From NCBI GenBank assembly GCA_036784855.1, contig JAZDSV010000082.1, positions 1 through 40,837 of the forward strand: DNA of 40,837 nucleotides, given 5' to 3'. The notes beneath the pieces are model-generated. The model did not search any database. It was not told where the DNA came from and saw nothing but the letters and a program-made list of their open reading frames with translations. The stretch is from Aphelidium insulamus (Eukaryota > Aphelidiomycota > Aphelidea > Aphelidiaceae). This document shows, in pieces, positions 9,593 to 19,389 of this stretch. The first letter of the stretch is position 1, and the number at the start of each line of letters is the position of its first letter. Both the position numbers and the translations under genes were made by a program.

Positions 9593-9903
9593 ATGGCCGG
9601 CGACCACCACGAGTACGTGCGCCCCAAGACCGATGGCACATTCGGAGTGCGAGTCAACTGGCAAGCACTGTCCGCCCAGACCGTGCCTGCCACCGCGCAC
9701 ACACTGCCCACGGTGCCGGTCAGTTCAGTTGAAGACAACATGCATCGTATAGATAAAAGAAGGCCTACCCGCTTGTCAAGAGAGTGGCCACGTTTACGGC
9801 GGCGCTGTGCGGTCGGCGCTTAGTGTCGGCCGCCGGGGGGCCAGCAGTGTCCTTGTGCGATCTGGCAGAGGTGGCAGCGGCAGCGGTTGAAGGCCGGGGC
9901 TGA
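9593..9903 (+). CDS. Possible small two-exon gene, unknown
   Basis: ATG at 9593 opens MAGDHHEYVRPKTDGTFGV..., with codon use like neighbouring genes. At 9719 a GTCAGT donor is followed by AG at 9759 or 9762, giving a 41- or 44-nt intron of typical size, after which the frame reads AYPLVKRVATFTAALCGRRL... to a stop at 9901-9903, for about 88 residues. I recognise no family. A minus-strand frame covers 9765-10172, so only one of the two may be real. Positions 9904-10311 contain only that minus-strand frame and low-complexity GC-rich sequence. Confidence 0.35.
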
Positions 9904-10172
9904 GACCAGACATTGCGCGTGGCACTGGAGGCGGTGGATGCCGCCGTGCCACTGCCGCCTTTGGAAGTCGCGGTCGTCGACGAGCCCCCGCCCGGCTGCA
10001 TTGTGGACGTGGCGGCAGGAAATGCGCGATTACCATGCTCGTGCCGAATAGACGGCAGACTGACTGGCAGGGGCATCGCTGAGGGGGCAGTTGGGCGCGC
10101 CATGGCCGACGACGGGCCACCCGACCGTGTGGTGCCAGTGGCGGAAGCAGGCGTTGTACGGCGGCCTCGCAT
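9765..10172 (-). CDS. Possible low-complexity Ser/Thr/Ala-rich protein, unknown
   Basis: An open frame of 135 codons from ATG 10172 (MRGRRTTPASATG...), rich in Ser, Thr, Ala and Pro, ending NVATLLTSG. Its codon use resembles the genome's low-complexity linkers. It overlaps the candidate plus-strand gene at 9593-9903 on the opposite strand. It has no domain, signal peptide or membrane segment. It could be a real disordered protein or an antisense shadow of GC-rich DNA downstream of the SAC3-like gene. Confidence 0.25.
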   Translation of the reverse strand: MRGRRTTPASATGTTRSGGPSSAMARPTAPSAMPLPVSLPSIRHEHGNRAFPAATSTMQPGGGSSTTATSKGGSGTAASTASSATRNVWSQPRPSTAAAATSARSHKDTAGPPAADTKRRPHSAAVNVATLLTSG

Positions 10173-10311
10173 TGCTCGCTTAATTGACTGTGAGTGTGGC
10201 AACTGGCTGTCTCAGGTTGGGTGTGGCTGCTCCTGTTCGGTTGCAACAAATATTTAATATATATAAGCGGCCTTGAATATTCATACAGCTACAGTAAAGT
10301 GAACATGACAG

Positions 10312-11547
10312 CTACTGCCGAAAGTGTATTACGTGTCCGGTGGTGGGCAGAGACTTGCCAGTTGAGGCGCGCAGCCAGTGCATCAAGACCGCAAAGTCCG
10401 TAGTGTCATCGCGGCTATCAGTGTCATCGTCATCAACACTAGCAGGCGCTTCGATTTCGAGCATGTTGGCAAAATCGGTGCACGGTATACTGTAGTATGC
10501 GCGGCTTATGCACCAAGCGTACTCCCGGCGTGCATGTTGAACAATTGGCTGCAAGTAAAGTGTAAGCTGACATGCAGATTATTATCATGTAAGTATGTAA
10601 GTGTACCCGGAGGAGGAGGCGCTGCCAGCAGTCCAGTTTATCATTGCCAGTCAGTCTGAACAGTCGCCGGTACTCTCCATCCATTAATGCGCGATATACA
10701 CACGTTGCCAGCACAATGCAGCTGTCGGTGCTGCCGTGCGCCAACTCTGCTCCAGCACCCACCATTCCATACTGCAGCTGTGCGTCTAAATATTCCCGTC
10801 GGCCGTGCTTGATTCCGTGCAGTGGCCGCATGTTATCACATGCAGTCACGCTTCCCAGCATGAACAGCAGATACCATCCAAGAATAGTGTCCCACTCTAT
10901 GCCAAAAGTATCCTTCCACACTCAAGTGGGTCAGCTAATATTATATATTATATAAGATGGTACGTATAATACCCGAACAGGTACATGAATTTATATCACA
11001 TATGTATCCACAAGGAACGTACCTCTTGCGTGGTGGGAGGCCACCAGTGTCCCAACAGGTGGAGAAAAGATTTACGCGTCTCCGCCCGATCCTCAGCCCA
11101 TATCGAGACCCGTAACGCTTCCACTGCCACTACGCATACAGTAAGCATGTGCGCACAGCACATGTTCCTCGTGTGACAGCACCATGATACACACGCGGAC
11201 ACATACACACCCGTGGCTGCAAACTGATCGCGACGCCGAGTTGCCACTATGGCCTCTCGCATCTTGCGCATTTGCAGCACCAAATGTGCCAGGTCAGACG
11301 TAGTCGTTCCACTGGCAGATTTCACTGTGCCACCCGCTTGTGGCCGGCACTTGTCCCACTGTGTGCCATATTAGCCATTACAACGTGTCGGTAACGTTGG
11401 CGACGTGATACGCACCCGCGGCAACACGACATCATGCCAGAAGGTGCGCAGGTTCTCATCCACCAGCAGACTCTTCAGTGTGCTGTGCTGGTGCGTGGTG
11501 GCCGGGTCGTGCCGACTGGGCATCGGGTAGTATTCGCTGTTGCTCAT
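10312..11547 (-). CDS. SAC3/GANP-domain family protein (probable)
   Basis: Five exons on the minus strand: 11547-11416, 11358-11211, 11129-11023, 10912-10607, 10548-10312, totalling 930 nt (309 residues, in frame). ATG 11547 starts MSNSEYYPMPSRHD. Family-like features in order: LRTFWHDVVLP; LVLQMRKMREAIVATRRRDQF; ILGWYLLFMLGS; the helical repeat IVLATCVYRALMDGEYRRLFRLTG, like the family's 'ALxxRxAxxxGNYxxFFxL'; and PIVQHARREYAWCISRAYYSIPCTDFANML, like the SAC3 'ALxxIxxAYrxxxPlsyLxxLLgF' segment followed by a winged-helix-like end. Such proteins serve in mRNA export or processing and related PCI-type complexes. The exon 3/4 acceptor is uncertain: AG at 10913-10914 keeps the frame, while a better-looking site at 10935-10936 does not. 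An RPN12/CSN8-type PCI protein is the alternative. It lies 113 bp after Ric-8 on the same strand. Confidence 0.5.
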
Positions 11548-11660
11548 TTGCACAGTAACTTGTTTGTATTGCACAGTGTTACACTGTCAATACGCATTGA
11601 AGTGCTCCTTATACACAGACACATAGTATTAGCGTGTGATTATACACGCAAATATGCGGT

Positions 11661-13430
11661 CTATGGGGTGTGGCTCTTCTCGGGGACAATTGATATGATG
11701 CCGGTGCTGGCTAGGCGGTCCAGTAGGGCGCCGACACGCTCGCACTCGGCCTGCTGCTCCTCAATGGACATTGAGTGGAAACTGTTGTCATTCGATGGCT
11801 GCTTTTCCAACAACAACTGACCCGTCACCATGTCGATTTCAGTTCGGAGGCCCGACTTGACTGCCACAGTTCCGTCCAGTTTCCGACCACCATCATCCAC
11901 TGATAGTTCGGTGGGTGTGGGCATGACGCCCGATGAGCCGCGAGTCGCCAGAAACCCTGCCGCATTCCCAAACCCAACGTAATGGACAAATTTGAAGTCA
12001 TCGCAGTCACACAGTGTCCATAATAGTTCCGCGGTACACTGCGCCACCATCTGGTCTACGCTTGTCACGGCTCTGACCAGCGAATGGTAAATGTGGCCGG
12101 TGCCTTCATTCAAGGGTACGGTCCGATTGCTTCCAAATGGTTATTTTGTAATGATATGCATGTGCTGTTTGAAAGGATTTCTTACATGTCGTCAGGAAGA
12201 ATGGCCAACTTTAGACGCCGTCTGATCGCGGTATCTTGTTGTGCCACTCGAGACAGTACACGCAACGAAGGTACAATTGCAGGCGCTAGCGACTCTGAGT
12301 CGTCACCGACTGCAGCATGATCGACTCGTTTCATCGCGTAGGCCAAGTGTATGGCAAGACAATCCGCAATTTCGTTCAGCCTCTCCGCATTAACTCCATT
12401 ATTATTGTCATCGCCGAGAGAACCCAAGTCGTAGTATAGCAAACAGTTTACGGCGTATTTGATGGTCACTTCTTCACCAGTGTACAAGTCTGAGGAACTG
12501 CTGATATACGCCAATGTTGCGCCGAGACCCTCGAAACTCCTTGTACATTGATTCTTGACCACTAATATACCCACTATCGCGGGCAGCAATCCAAGAAATG
12601 CAGATCGACCATGCTCAGCTTCTGGAGTGATCAATGCACTTTGTTCGCCAAGTCCATCCAATATGCGCTGATCGTTTGCTAGAAGATTAAATAGTAGTCG
12701 CAGGCACTCGCGTAGCACATTGTCCGCCATAGGATTATGGCGTTCGCTGCTCGGTATAATATTACTCATAATCTATATTGTCAACTTACATGACTCTATA
12801 CGCAATACTTACCACAGTGAGGTGAACGACAATGCATCCATCCGTAATCGCTGTAGTCGCCGACGCGGAATCATGTGCAGTGATGAGAAAGAGCACGCGC
12901 AGTAGCACGAATATTCCCTCCCACTGCCTTGAATTGCGAGACAGTGCCGTAGCGATTCGGCTGCAAATGATCTCGACACCGCCGAATTCCGCAAAGACCC
13001 TACGGCATTCGCCGCTCTGATGAAGCACATTTGCCATGCACTTTGCCGAGTCCGTTGTGTCGTAGTCCAGGCAGTATCGCACACACTAACATTAAGTGCA
13101 TGAGATGCAGTGCATCAAATTTACCTGCTGCGTGAACACTGGAGCCACTCTCTCGTCCCTGGATAGCAGTTTCAGCAGCTCGAAACCTATGGACACCTGG
13201 TCGTCTGTGCATTGTCGGGTTATAGTGGTATCAGACGTTGAATAGTTACCCAATGTATCTGTGCCGCTGATACAAGTTAGTGCAGTCTCTGCTGCCTGTA
13301 TGCGCTCTTCCACCGACAAGTCTATAACGTATCGAGTGTGAGAAGTGCTTAGTGCATTCTGTTGTGCATTCTCACCATCTATCGCGGAAATCCACTGCTG
13401 CACCTGTGCAATGCCAGTGCTACCATGCAT
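11661..13430 (-). CDS. RIC8: Ric-8 (synembryn), G-alpha chaperone and exchange factor
   Basis: Four exons on the minus strand: 13430-13125, 13085-12813, 12772-12186, 12129-11661 (introns 39, 40 and 56 nt, all GT-AG), coding for 544 residues, close to the family's usual 530-560. Ric-8 folds nascent G-protein alpha subunits and promotes nucleotide exchange on them. Recognisable parts: RLLFNLLAND (family 'LKxLFNLT'); RRRLKLAILPDDINRTVPLNEG, joined across the last intron, matching the 'RLRxxVLPPxxD...RPExG' region; AQCTAELLWTLCDCDDFKFVHYVGFGNAAGFLATRG, matching the diagnostic 'AAEFLFxLCKE...RxxxYxGYGNAAGLLAxRG'; and the C-terminal DMVTGQL...EEQQAECERVGALLDRL. The whole is an armadillo-like helical repeat fold. 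It implies heterotrimeric G-protein signalling. Codon third positions are more A/T-rich than in the flanking PH and RapGAP genes. Confidence 0.88.
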
Positions 13431-13554
13431 TGAATGAGATAAGTCAAAGTGCTAACGTGATAACAATCACCACACTCAACAGTATGTATCATCAAGATAT
13501 GGTGCTACAGACACATTCCTTAGACATACATAGTAAATATGTACATCAGTCCAT

Positions 13555-16086
13555 CTATATGTTTCGCATAGTGTACAGGGCGCGTCGCAGAACGCCCAGC
13601 CACTGCTGGCACTCTGCGGCGGTGGTGGCGGCAAAGTGAAAATTGCGTTTCTGCGTGACAATCTGGATTGGGTACAGCTGGAACTGGAGCTCCGTGTCGC
13701 CGCCAGTATGCACACGCGCCGCGCTATCTGCACCATCTACGTGACTGTAATTGTTGATAATGTTGCTGGTATAGGTTGACTGTCGTGCGGCGCTGGTGGC
13801 GTCCAGTAGTGATGCCAGCATCGGCAAGAACTCTGGCACGGGCGGCGCATCGCTCGCGGACACGCCTGGTGGTTGCGCGGATTTTTCCATCTCGACAAGC
13901 CATTTAAGTAGCTGTGGATGATACCAGCTGATTACTGTCCAGTAGGTGGTCAGCGCCGCAGAGGCGGCCGGTGGCGGATGTACCAAGTAGCAGCAGTGGT
14001 TCTCGGTACAAGCTACAGGACCATCGGCATTAGAATCCGTGGACTGGGCCGACAAGGTTGTCGCCCACCGCCTGCCGTAAAGACACCAGGGACATTCGCA
14101 ATCCGACAAGTGTTGCCATGAATTAGCCTGAGGTGCATCTGCATCATCGAACTCTGGGACAGCAAAGCTGCTACAAGCTGCAGCCGACACGCGAGACTGC
14201 GGAGAAGAAGGAGCGCTGGTGGCAGCGATTCCATCCGTAGCAATCTTGCCCACTTTTTTCCGGCGCATCAAGCGCAGTTTCAAGCCGCCAACTCCGCGCC
14301 CGCTCTGCTTCACCTGATCGCTGGCACTTGAGAAAGTGGCGCCACTTGTGGTTGAGGAGGCGGTGGCACTGCTGCTAGATAAGCTGCCTCCGTTGCTGCC
14401 AGCCATGGCGGCACTGCGCAATAGTTTCACGGTACGCACAGGCTCCGGCACAATGTCCAGGATGTCATGAATGTTTAGCGCGCGCATCGCCTCGTACTCG
14501 TCGTCGTCCTCGTACCAGGACAGCACACTTCCACGCAGGACGCACCATCGTGCATGCCACAGCGACTGTTGCGACGAGAAGAACACCGGCAGCTCTTGGT
14601 GAGGCGTCATTGTCAGAGTGGAGGTGGAGCAGTAGGATCCGCCGGCGAATGGGCGGTGGATGCCCCGCTTCCGTTTGTACATGTAGCCCGTGAAGAATGT
14701 CTCGGCGGGGGCTGACGAGGCCGTATGTGCGTCCGCGAATGTCGGGGTCGACGCGGGTGGAGCGGAGGTCGGGCCCGCGGTGCGGCGTGCATGGCCGAGA
14801 ATAGCATTCGCGGTGGGCGATGCCGACTGTGACGGGGTGTGTGGCGGTGGAGTAGTGAAACCCAGCCCAGGCGTGCTGGGCCCCACATTCAGCCGAGAAA
14901 ACAGGGACATGAACGAGGCGGCCAGCGGGAAACCGGACCTATGCTTCTGCTCCACCGAGTCGGCACTTCCATCGGCACTGGCCGACTCCACTGACGCGTC
15001 TACGGAAGCGTCGTCCTCCTCTTCGTCGGTGGCACTTTGCAATCCCTTGCCGTCCGCGACGCTTCCAACGCTGGACTCCTCGGCAATGGCCGACATGTCT
15101 ATGGGACGCAGACGGCTGGGTTCTCGCAGCGTCTTTCCCACGGCATGATGTGTCCTACTAGACGAGGACGCCGGCGAAGGAGCAGTCGTGGAAGTGGCGG
15201 ATAATGGTTGTGAGGACCGCTGAGGCGCGTTGTGACCAACAGCAACTACTGCTTCGGTGCCAGGCTGTTCGGGTGCGTGAGACATGGACAGCGAAGAGTC
15301 GCCACCTTGATGGTGGTGCTGCACGGGCGCCACAAACAATTCGGCCCCATCGTCGTCGCCATCCAGCACCACAAAGCCGACAACTTCGCTGCCCTTGTCA
15401 CCAATGTCCGTCTGCGACTGTTGTTGTTGGCCGTCGCGATGATTCCAGCCGCGCACACGCTTGTCAGGCAGAGCTTGTATGGCCGACTCCAGTGCACCAC
15501 TCCAAGCAACCAACTCCTCGCGCGTCTTGCAGTCCAGATAGTACGTCATGACGGCGGTGGTAATGGCGTGCTTTGTATCAACTGCTGGCAGCCCGGCTTG
15601 ATGCGCGGACGCCCGTCCACTCGCCACACCATCAGCACCACCGGCAACACCAAAACTGACACCAGCGCCGTCACCACGCACCACAATGGCCAGCGTGTGC
15701 GGGCGGCGCTGTTTGAACGGCGACACAGTCACGCTGCGCACCGATGCCAGCGGAATGATACGCAACAGCTCGTACTCTTTGTCGGAGCTGTACGTGCACA
15801 GCTGGGTGCCACGCAACACGAACCAGCGCCGCTTCCAGTTCTGTCCAGTGGTGGTGGCTGTTAAGTTCGTGCGCGTATACATATACACATATCCATGTAG
15901 ACTGACCTTGCGCCGTGGACTGCGCCGGTGTAGGTAGCCACTGCGAAGTGCGCGCTGCGACTCCAGACCGCTTGGATGCTCTTGCGTGCCTGTAGATGCA
16001 GTCGATACAGTAGTAGCCGATGGTGGAATGTGTGTGGCAGTGGCGGCATGCGTGTCGGCCGCGGTGTTGGCCGCGGTGTCTGCCAT
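13555..16086 (-). CDS. Double PH-domain protein, unknown specificity
   Basis: Two exons on the minus strand, 16086-15907 and 15840-13555 (821 residues). The intron 15841-15906 is 66 nt, a multiple of three without a stop, so unspliced RNA also reads through; it is recognised because removing it joins SGYLHRRSPRRK to NWKRRWFVLRGT, an uninterrupted PH first hairpin. PH1 spans about residues 48-190 (start above; end YYLDCKTREELVAWSGALESA). A long Ser/Ala/Thr-rich acidic linker follows, then PH2, about 475-820: FFTGYMYKRKRG..., WHARWCVLRGSVLSWYEDD, a disordered insertion, and RNFHFAATTAAECQQWLGVLRRAL. PH domains bind phosphoinositides or proteins at membranes, so a membrane adaptor is likely. I see no catalytic domain. 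The gene ends 125 bp from the ATG of Ric-8 on the same strand. Confidence 0.8.
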   Translation of the reverse strand: MADTAANTAADTHAATATHIPPSATTVSTASTGTQEHPSGLESQRALRSGYLHRRSPRRKVSLHGYVYMYTRTNLTATTTGQNWKRRWFVLRGTQLCTYSSDKEYELLRIIPLASVRSVTVSPFKQRRPHTLAIVVRGDGAGVSFGVAGGADGVASGRASAHQAGLPAVDTKHAITTAVMTYYLDCKTREELVAWSGALESAIQALPDKRVRGWNHRDGQQQQSQTDIGDKGSEVVGFVVLDGDDDGAELFVAPVQHHHQGGDSSLSMSHAPEQPGTEAVVAVGHNAPQRSSQPLSATSTTAPSPASSSSRTHHAVGKTLREPSRLRPIDMSAIAEESSVGSVADGKGLQSATDEEEDDASVDASVESASADGSADSVEQKHRSGFPLAASFMSLFSRLNVGPSTPGLGFTTPPPHTPSQSASPTANAILGHARRTAGPTSAPPASTPTFADAHTASSAPAETFFTGYMYKRKRGIHRPFAGGSYCSTSTLTMTPHQELPVFFSSQQSLWHARWCVLRGSVLSWYEDDDEYEAMRALNIHDILDIVPEPVRTVKLLRSAAMAGSNGGSLSSSSATASSTTSGATFSSASDQVKQSGRGVGGLKLRLMRRKKVGKIATDGIAATSAPSSPQSRVSAAACSSFAVPEFDDADAPQANSWQHLSDCECPWCLYGRRWATTLSAQSTDSNADGPVACTENHCCYLVHPPPAASAALTTYWTVISWYHPQLLKWLVEMEKSAQPPGVSASDAPPVPEFLPMLASLLDATSAARQSTYTSNIINNYSHVDGADSAARVHTGGDTELQFQLYPIQIVTQKRNFHFAATTAAECQQWLGVLRRALYTMRNI

Positions 16087-16362
16087 TTGTTGGTGCGGTG
16101 TTGAAGTTGTTACAGTGTGTTGTTAAATAAAGAACTAGAAACTGCTGTGTGTAAATAATTGAACGGGCTTCTTTACGCATAGAGAGCTTCTGTTATGCAT
16201 TCTCAATGCGTCGTACTGTTCTATTGGCCGTAATATTGTTCCGACTACCTTTGCGACGGAATACTCATAGTATCGGTTGAAATTAGTGCCTTTGCTCTCC
16301 TCTTAACCTTCATCCGTTAACTGTGGGTTAATGGCGCGGGGCAGTTTTTTGATATATAAATA
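16087..16362. promoter_or_regulatory. Upstream region of the double-PH gene
   Basis: AT-rich spacer between the minus-strand PH gene (ATG 16086) and a small plus-strand frame. A TATA-like run (GATATATAAATAATG) directly precedes the ATG at 16363. Nothing else was recognised. Confidence 0.3.
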
Positions 16363-16596
16363 ATGAACTCGGCCTTTAAAAGGGTTGTCTTTTTAATAAT
16401 TTTTTCATTTTGTCAAACTATGCCGTCACGTGTAGAAGTGTCTGTAAAAATGTCGGCGTGGCATATATCTCACCTGGCGGTAATTTTGGTTTTAATGCCA
16501 TATACAATGACGGGAAACCCGGAGCCCTACGAGGAACATGGCCTCATGCAATACTATAGTTCTATATGCAAATGGATAGAGTTGAACAGTATATGA
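16363..16596 (+). CDS. Possible small signal-bearing peptide
   Basis: A 77-codon frame starting at an ATG just after a TATATAAA run. The N-terminus MNSAFKRVVFLIIFSFCQTM looks like a signal peptide or signal anchor, and a second hydrophobic stretch (HISHLAVILVLMPYTM) follows. AT-rich codons, no recognised family. It faces the small secretory gene at 16731-17288. It may be spurious. Confidence 0.3.
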   Translation: MNSAFKRVVFLIIFSFCQTMPSRVEVSVKMSAWHISHLAVILVLMPYTMTGNPEPYEEHGLMQYYSSICKWIELNSI

Positions 16597-16730
16597 AGTT
16601 ACAATGATTTATATGCGAGCCGTTCGAATCGCATGAAAGAACATTTCTTGACGATTTCCATGACTCACATTGGGGGTCCCACACATTCCTATACATACAA
16701 TGCCAGCTTTATCTATTCCGTCGATTATTA

Positions 16731-17288
16731 CTAGCGCTCCATCTGCGGATTTCGCGGGCCATTAAGACAACCGTCCGCGCATAAAACAGCGCCAGTAGTG
16801 CATACGCATCCTACGAAGCCCGTTGCGGGGACACCCGTGATATACCACAGCAAGGCCATCACACCAGTGCCAAGAGCTGACCCAATACCGCAGACTTGCA
16901 GCGTTTCGTGACACATCGGTCGCTTCTCAATGAGCGGCACGTTGGGGCCTTGGACTGGGTTTCCCTCTTCGGGCGGGTTGTACACGAATTTTGCAGAGTA
17001 CGGATCTTCTGTGGAACGATATAGATGATGAGGAGGTGACGATTGTGTAGGTTGCTCCACTATATCGTCAATTGCGCCGTAATTGTGCTCGGTATCGGTA
17101 TATGGGGAGGATCGAGATGAGCGCGGCAGTAACGGCGCGTTCAGTCCGTCAGCCCCGTTCGCCTTGTAATCAGGTCCGAAAAAGTGACTTGCAGCCATTG
17201 AATGGGCACTAGTTGGGGTTGGAGCACACATGGCGGACTGCCCTGCAGCTAGCCACATCGAAATCGCGAGCCACGAGGAGCGCGTCAT
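16731..17288 (-). CDS. Small secreted or membrane protein with Cys-rich glycine-rich C-terminus, unknown
   Basis: An intronless 185-codon frame. ATG 17288 was chosen because it gives a signal peptide (MTRSSWLAISMWLAAGQSAMC, then APTP); the upstream extension in frame starts at GTG only. The middle is Pro/Ser/Tyr-rich (LLPRSSRSSPYTDTEHNYGAIDD; FVYNPPEEGNPVQGPN). The C-terminus has a hydrophobic glycine-rich stretch with cysteines (CGIGSALGTGVMALLWYITG; FVGCVCTTGAVLCADGC) that could be one or two membrane passes. I do not recognise it. Together with the genes at 1012-1539 and 31059-32153 it forms a group of intronless signal-bearing proteins whose style differs from the intron-rich neighbours. 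Confidence 0.5.
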   Translation of the reverse strand: MTRSSWLAISMWLAAGQSAMCAPTPTSAHSMAASHFFGPDYKANGADGLNAPLLPRSSRSSPYTDTEHNYGAIDDIVEQPTQSSPPHHLYRSTEDPYSAKFVYNPPEEGNPVQGPNVPLIEKRPMCHETLQVCGIGSALGTGVMALLWYITGVPATGFVGCVCTTGAVLCADGCLNGPRNPQMER

Positions 17289-17487
17289 GACAAATGATAC
17301 GTGGTGAAAATGAAAATCACGCAAAGTGCGAAATAAACTTTGCACTAGTGCAAGAAAGACACTGTAATGAATGGTTGTGTGTACTAGGATTATATTTGCC
17401 TCGTCGAGAGAGTTAAGAAAGACAGAGCAGGCACGCGGATCACATGGTCGACATTATCACGCGGCACCAAATCACAGAGCAGCGGTA

Positions 17488-18381
17488 TTACAAAATGGTG
17501 CAGCCCTTCTTCTTCTTGTCGCCTTGCTTGGGCATCTGTCGATTGATCTGTCGCACCAAGTCAAAGAACACCTGGAAGTAAGTGTTGAGATTGTCCATAT
17601 AGACTGATTGCTATCCATAAACGACAATGGGGATACCTCATCGACGTTGATCTTTTTTCGCGCTGAAGTCTCCATGAACGTGACCTGCCCCCATTGCTGG
17701 GCCAGTTGGGCACCCTGCTCCTTTTGAACCACACGGTCATCCTCCAGATCGCACTTGTTGCCCACGAGGACCATGGGGACCTGTAGGCGGATTAATGACG
17801 ACATAAATACCTTATACTGGTTGTACGTACTCTGTCAGCGTCCTTTACACGCAGGATCTGCTCCCGGAGCTCGGCCAAATCGTTGAAGGTGGCCTGCGAG
17901 GTGATGGAGTAGGCCAAGATAAAGCCCTGGCCATTCTTCATGTATAGGTCACGCATGGCGGTGAATTGCTCCGTTCCTGCGTGACACATATATTACCGAC
18001 ATTCAACCGAAATGAAGTGAATATTACCGGCAGTATCCAGAATCTCAAGCATGCACTGCTGTCCGTCCACCTCGACCTGTTTGCGGTACGAGTCCTCAAT
18101 GGTCGGGTCGTACTTTTCCACGAATATAGATTGCACGAATTGCACAGTCTACACTTGGTTAGCACCTTGATTGCAGTAATGATGGCTATAATGAGGCTAT
18201 AGTGATGGCTATAAGAGACTATACACCGATATAATTGAATACATATGAAGATAAGAGCAGACTGATGACGATAGAAGGCCGTACAGGCAATAATTCAATA
18301 CATTGAGATATTAAGAGTGCTTACCAGGGCAGACTTGCCAACACCTCCTGATCCCAGGACGACTAGCTTATACTCTCGCAT
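17488..18381 (-). CDS. RAP1: Rap1-type Ras-family small GTPase
   Basis: Five exons on the minus strand: 18381-18325, 18148-18028, 17976-17831, 17780-17637, 17571-17488 (introns 176, 51, 50 and 65 nt), 183 residues; human Rap1 has 184. All GTPase motifs are present: G1 GSGGVGKS (10-17), effector loop YDPTIEDSY (32-40), DTAGTEQ (57-63) with the Rap-specific Thr at position 61 instead of the Ras Gln, NKCD (116-119), and ETSA. The C-terminus has a polylysine patch and a CAAX box CTIL, predicting geranylgeranylation and membrane anchoring. Rap1 controls adhesion, polarity and the cytoskeleton. The first exon codes only the first 19 residues and is followed by the longest intron. It is divergent from a Rap-GAP gene starting 1008 bp away. 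Identification is near certain. Confidence 0.95.
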
Positions 18382-19389
18382 CTGCAGTGCGGATGAGACA
18401 GGTGAGCGGGCGAGGCTCCAGTACAGTAGCTGAACAGCTGACGGCCACGTACGGCGGCAGCAGCGGTGGTAGTGGTATAGTGGAGCGATCAAGTGCGTGT
18501 GTTTGGCGGCCGTCCAAGTAGAATGCGCGGGACTGGAGCACGCTAAACGGTACAGAACGAGCGGCGAGAGTTGAATGGAGAGCGACGCAGTGGAACAGCG
18601 CAGCAGAGGCAGAGGAGGCGGCGACTGCGAGACGGCAACAACGAGAGAGAGCGAGAGCAAGAGAGTGAAACAAGCAAGCAAGCAAGCCGGGGGCAGCGAG
18701 TCGAAGCGGCGGCTGATTGATTGATTTGCTGTTTGTGCGCCGAAATGTGGCGTTGCGTGGCGACGCCATTCATGAGCGCTGTGTGCTTGAAACCGTGTGC
18801 AGTGCAAATATATGTAAGTATCTGCAACTAGTACATCATATAACTTCGTAGATCAGCGTGTAATATATAATATATAATATATAATATATAATATATATAT
18901 ATATAAATATATATGTACATCTTCCTACCGTCGTTTCTTCTGATGTATTATAGAGCACTATACTACCATATACTACCATTGACTTATCAGTCACTTGGCC
19001 TACATGAATTTACTACATATATGTATGATGTACTATGTGGTGAGAGAGAATCTCTGGGCTTTCGCTTTAAATTTCTGTCGGTTCCTTGCCGCAATCTATA
19101 ATGAGACTCACAGCCGTTAAGTTTTACTTGGAAGTATGCACAATCATTGAAGTGGCACAGTATATTATGTTGTTCATAAAGACAAAGTCCACTTACAGCA
19201 AAACCGATATATTTAGGTACTAGAAACTCAATTGCAGGAGTAATCCCCAAATGAAGACTGCTGGCAACCGCTGTGACGGCCGCAGCTAAAAATAGATCCT
19301 TTTCAAGCGCGCTGTTGCCAGTACACTTTTCCCGCAGCCTTAATAATTACACCTAAATAATATAACTTATACAAGCAGTAACACTGCGC
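18382..19389. promoter_or_regulatory. Divergent intergenic region between Rap1 and LIM-RapGAP
   Basis: 1008 bp between two divergent start codons. Near Rap1 (about 18600-18690) lie GAGA-rich and AAGC-repeat tracts, probably the 5' leader. An AT low-complexity tract is at 18857-18912, followed by AT-rich DNA with no convincing gene. It may hold promoters for both genes. Confidence 0.5.
18857..18912. repeat. AT low-complexity tract (TAATATA-type repeats)
   Basis: Repeated AATATAT units passing into (AT)n. Simple-sequence DNA in the Rap1/RapGAP divergent spacer. Confidence 0.85.

Noticed and set aside
15204-15864. Plus-strand frames opposite the double-PH gene (up to 210 codons)
   Set aside because: Antisense shadows of GC-rich coding sequence; the minus frame has clear PH motifs.
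16611-16645. GTTCGAATC resembling a tRNA T-loop (B box)
   Set aside because: No matching acceptor, D or anticodon stems could be folded around it.
18295-18807. Long N-terminal extension of Rap1 upstream of ATG 18381
   Set aside because: The extension is low-complexity and Rap1 homologues start exactly at [10 protein letters not shown]; the upstream part is more likely 5' leader.
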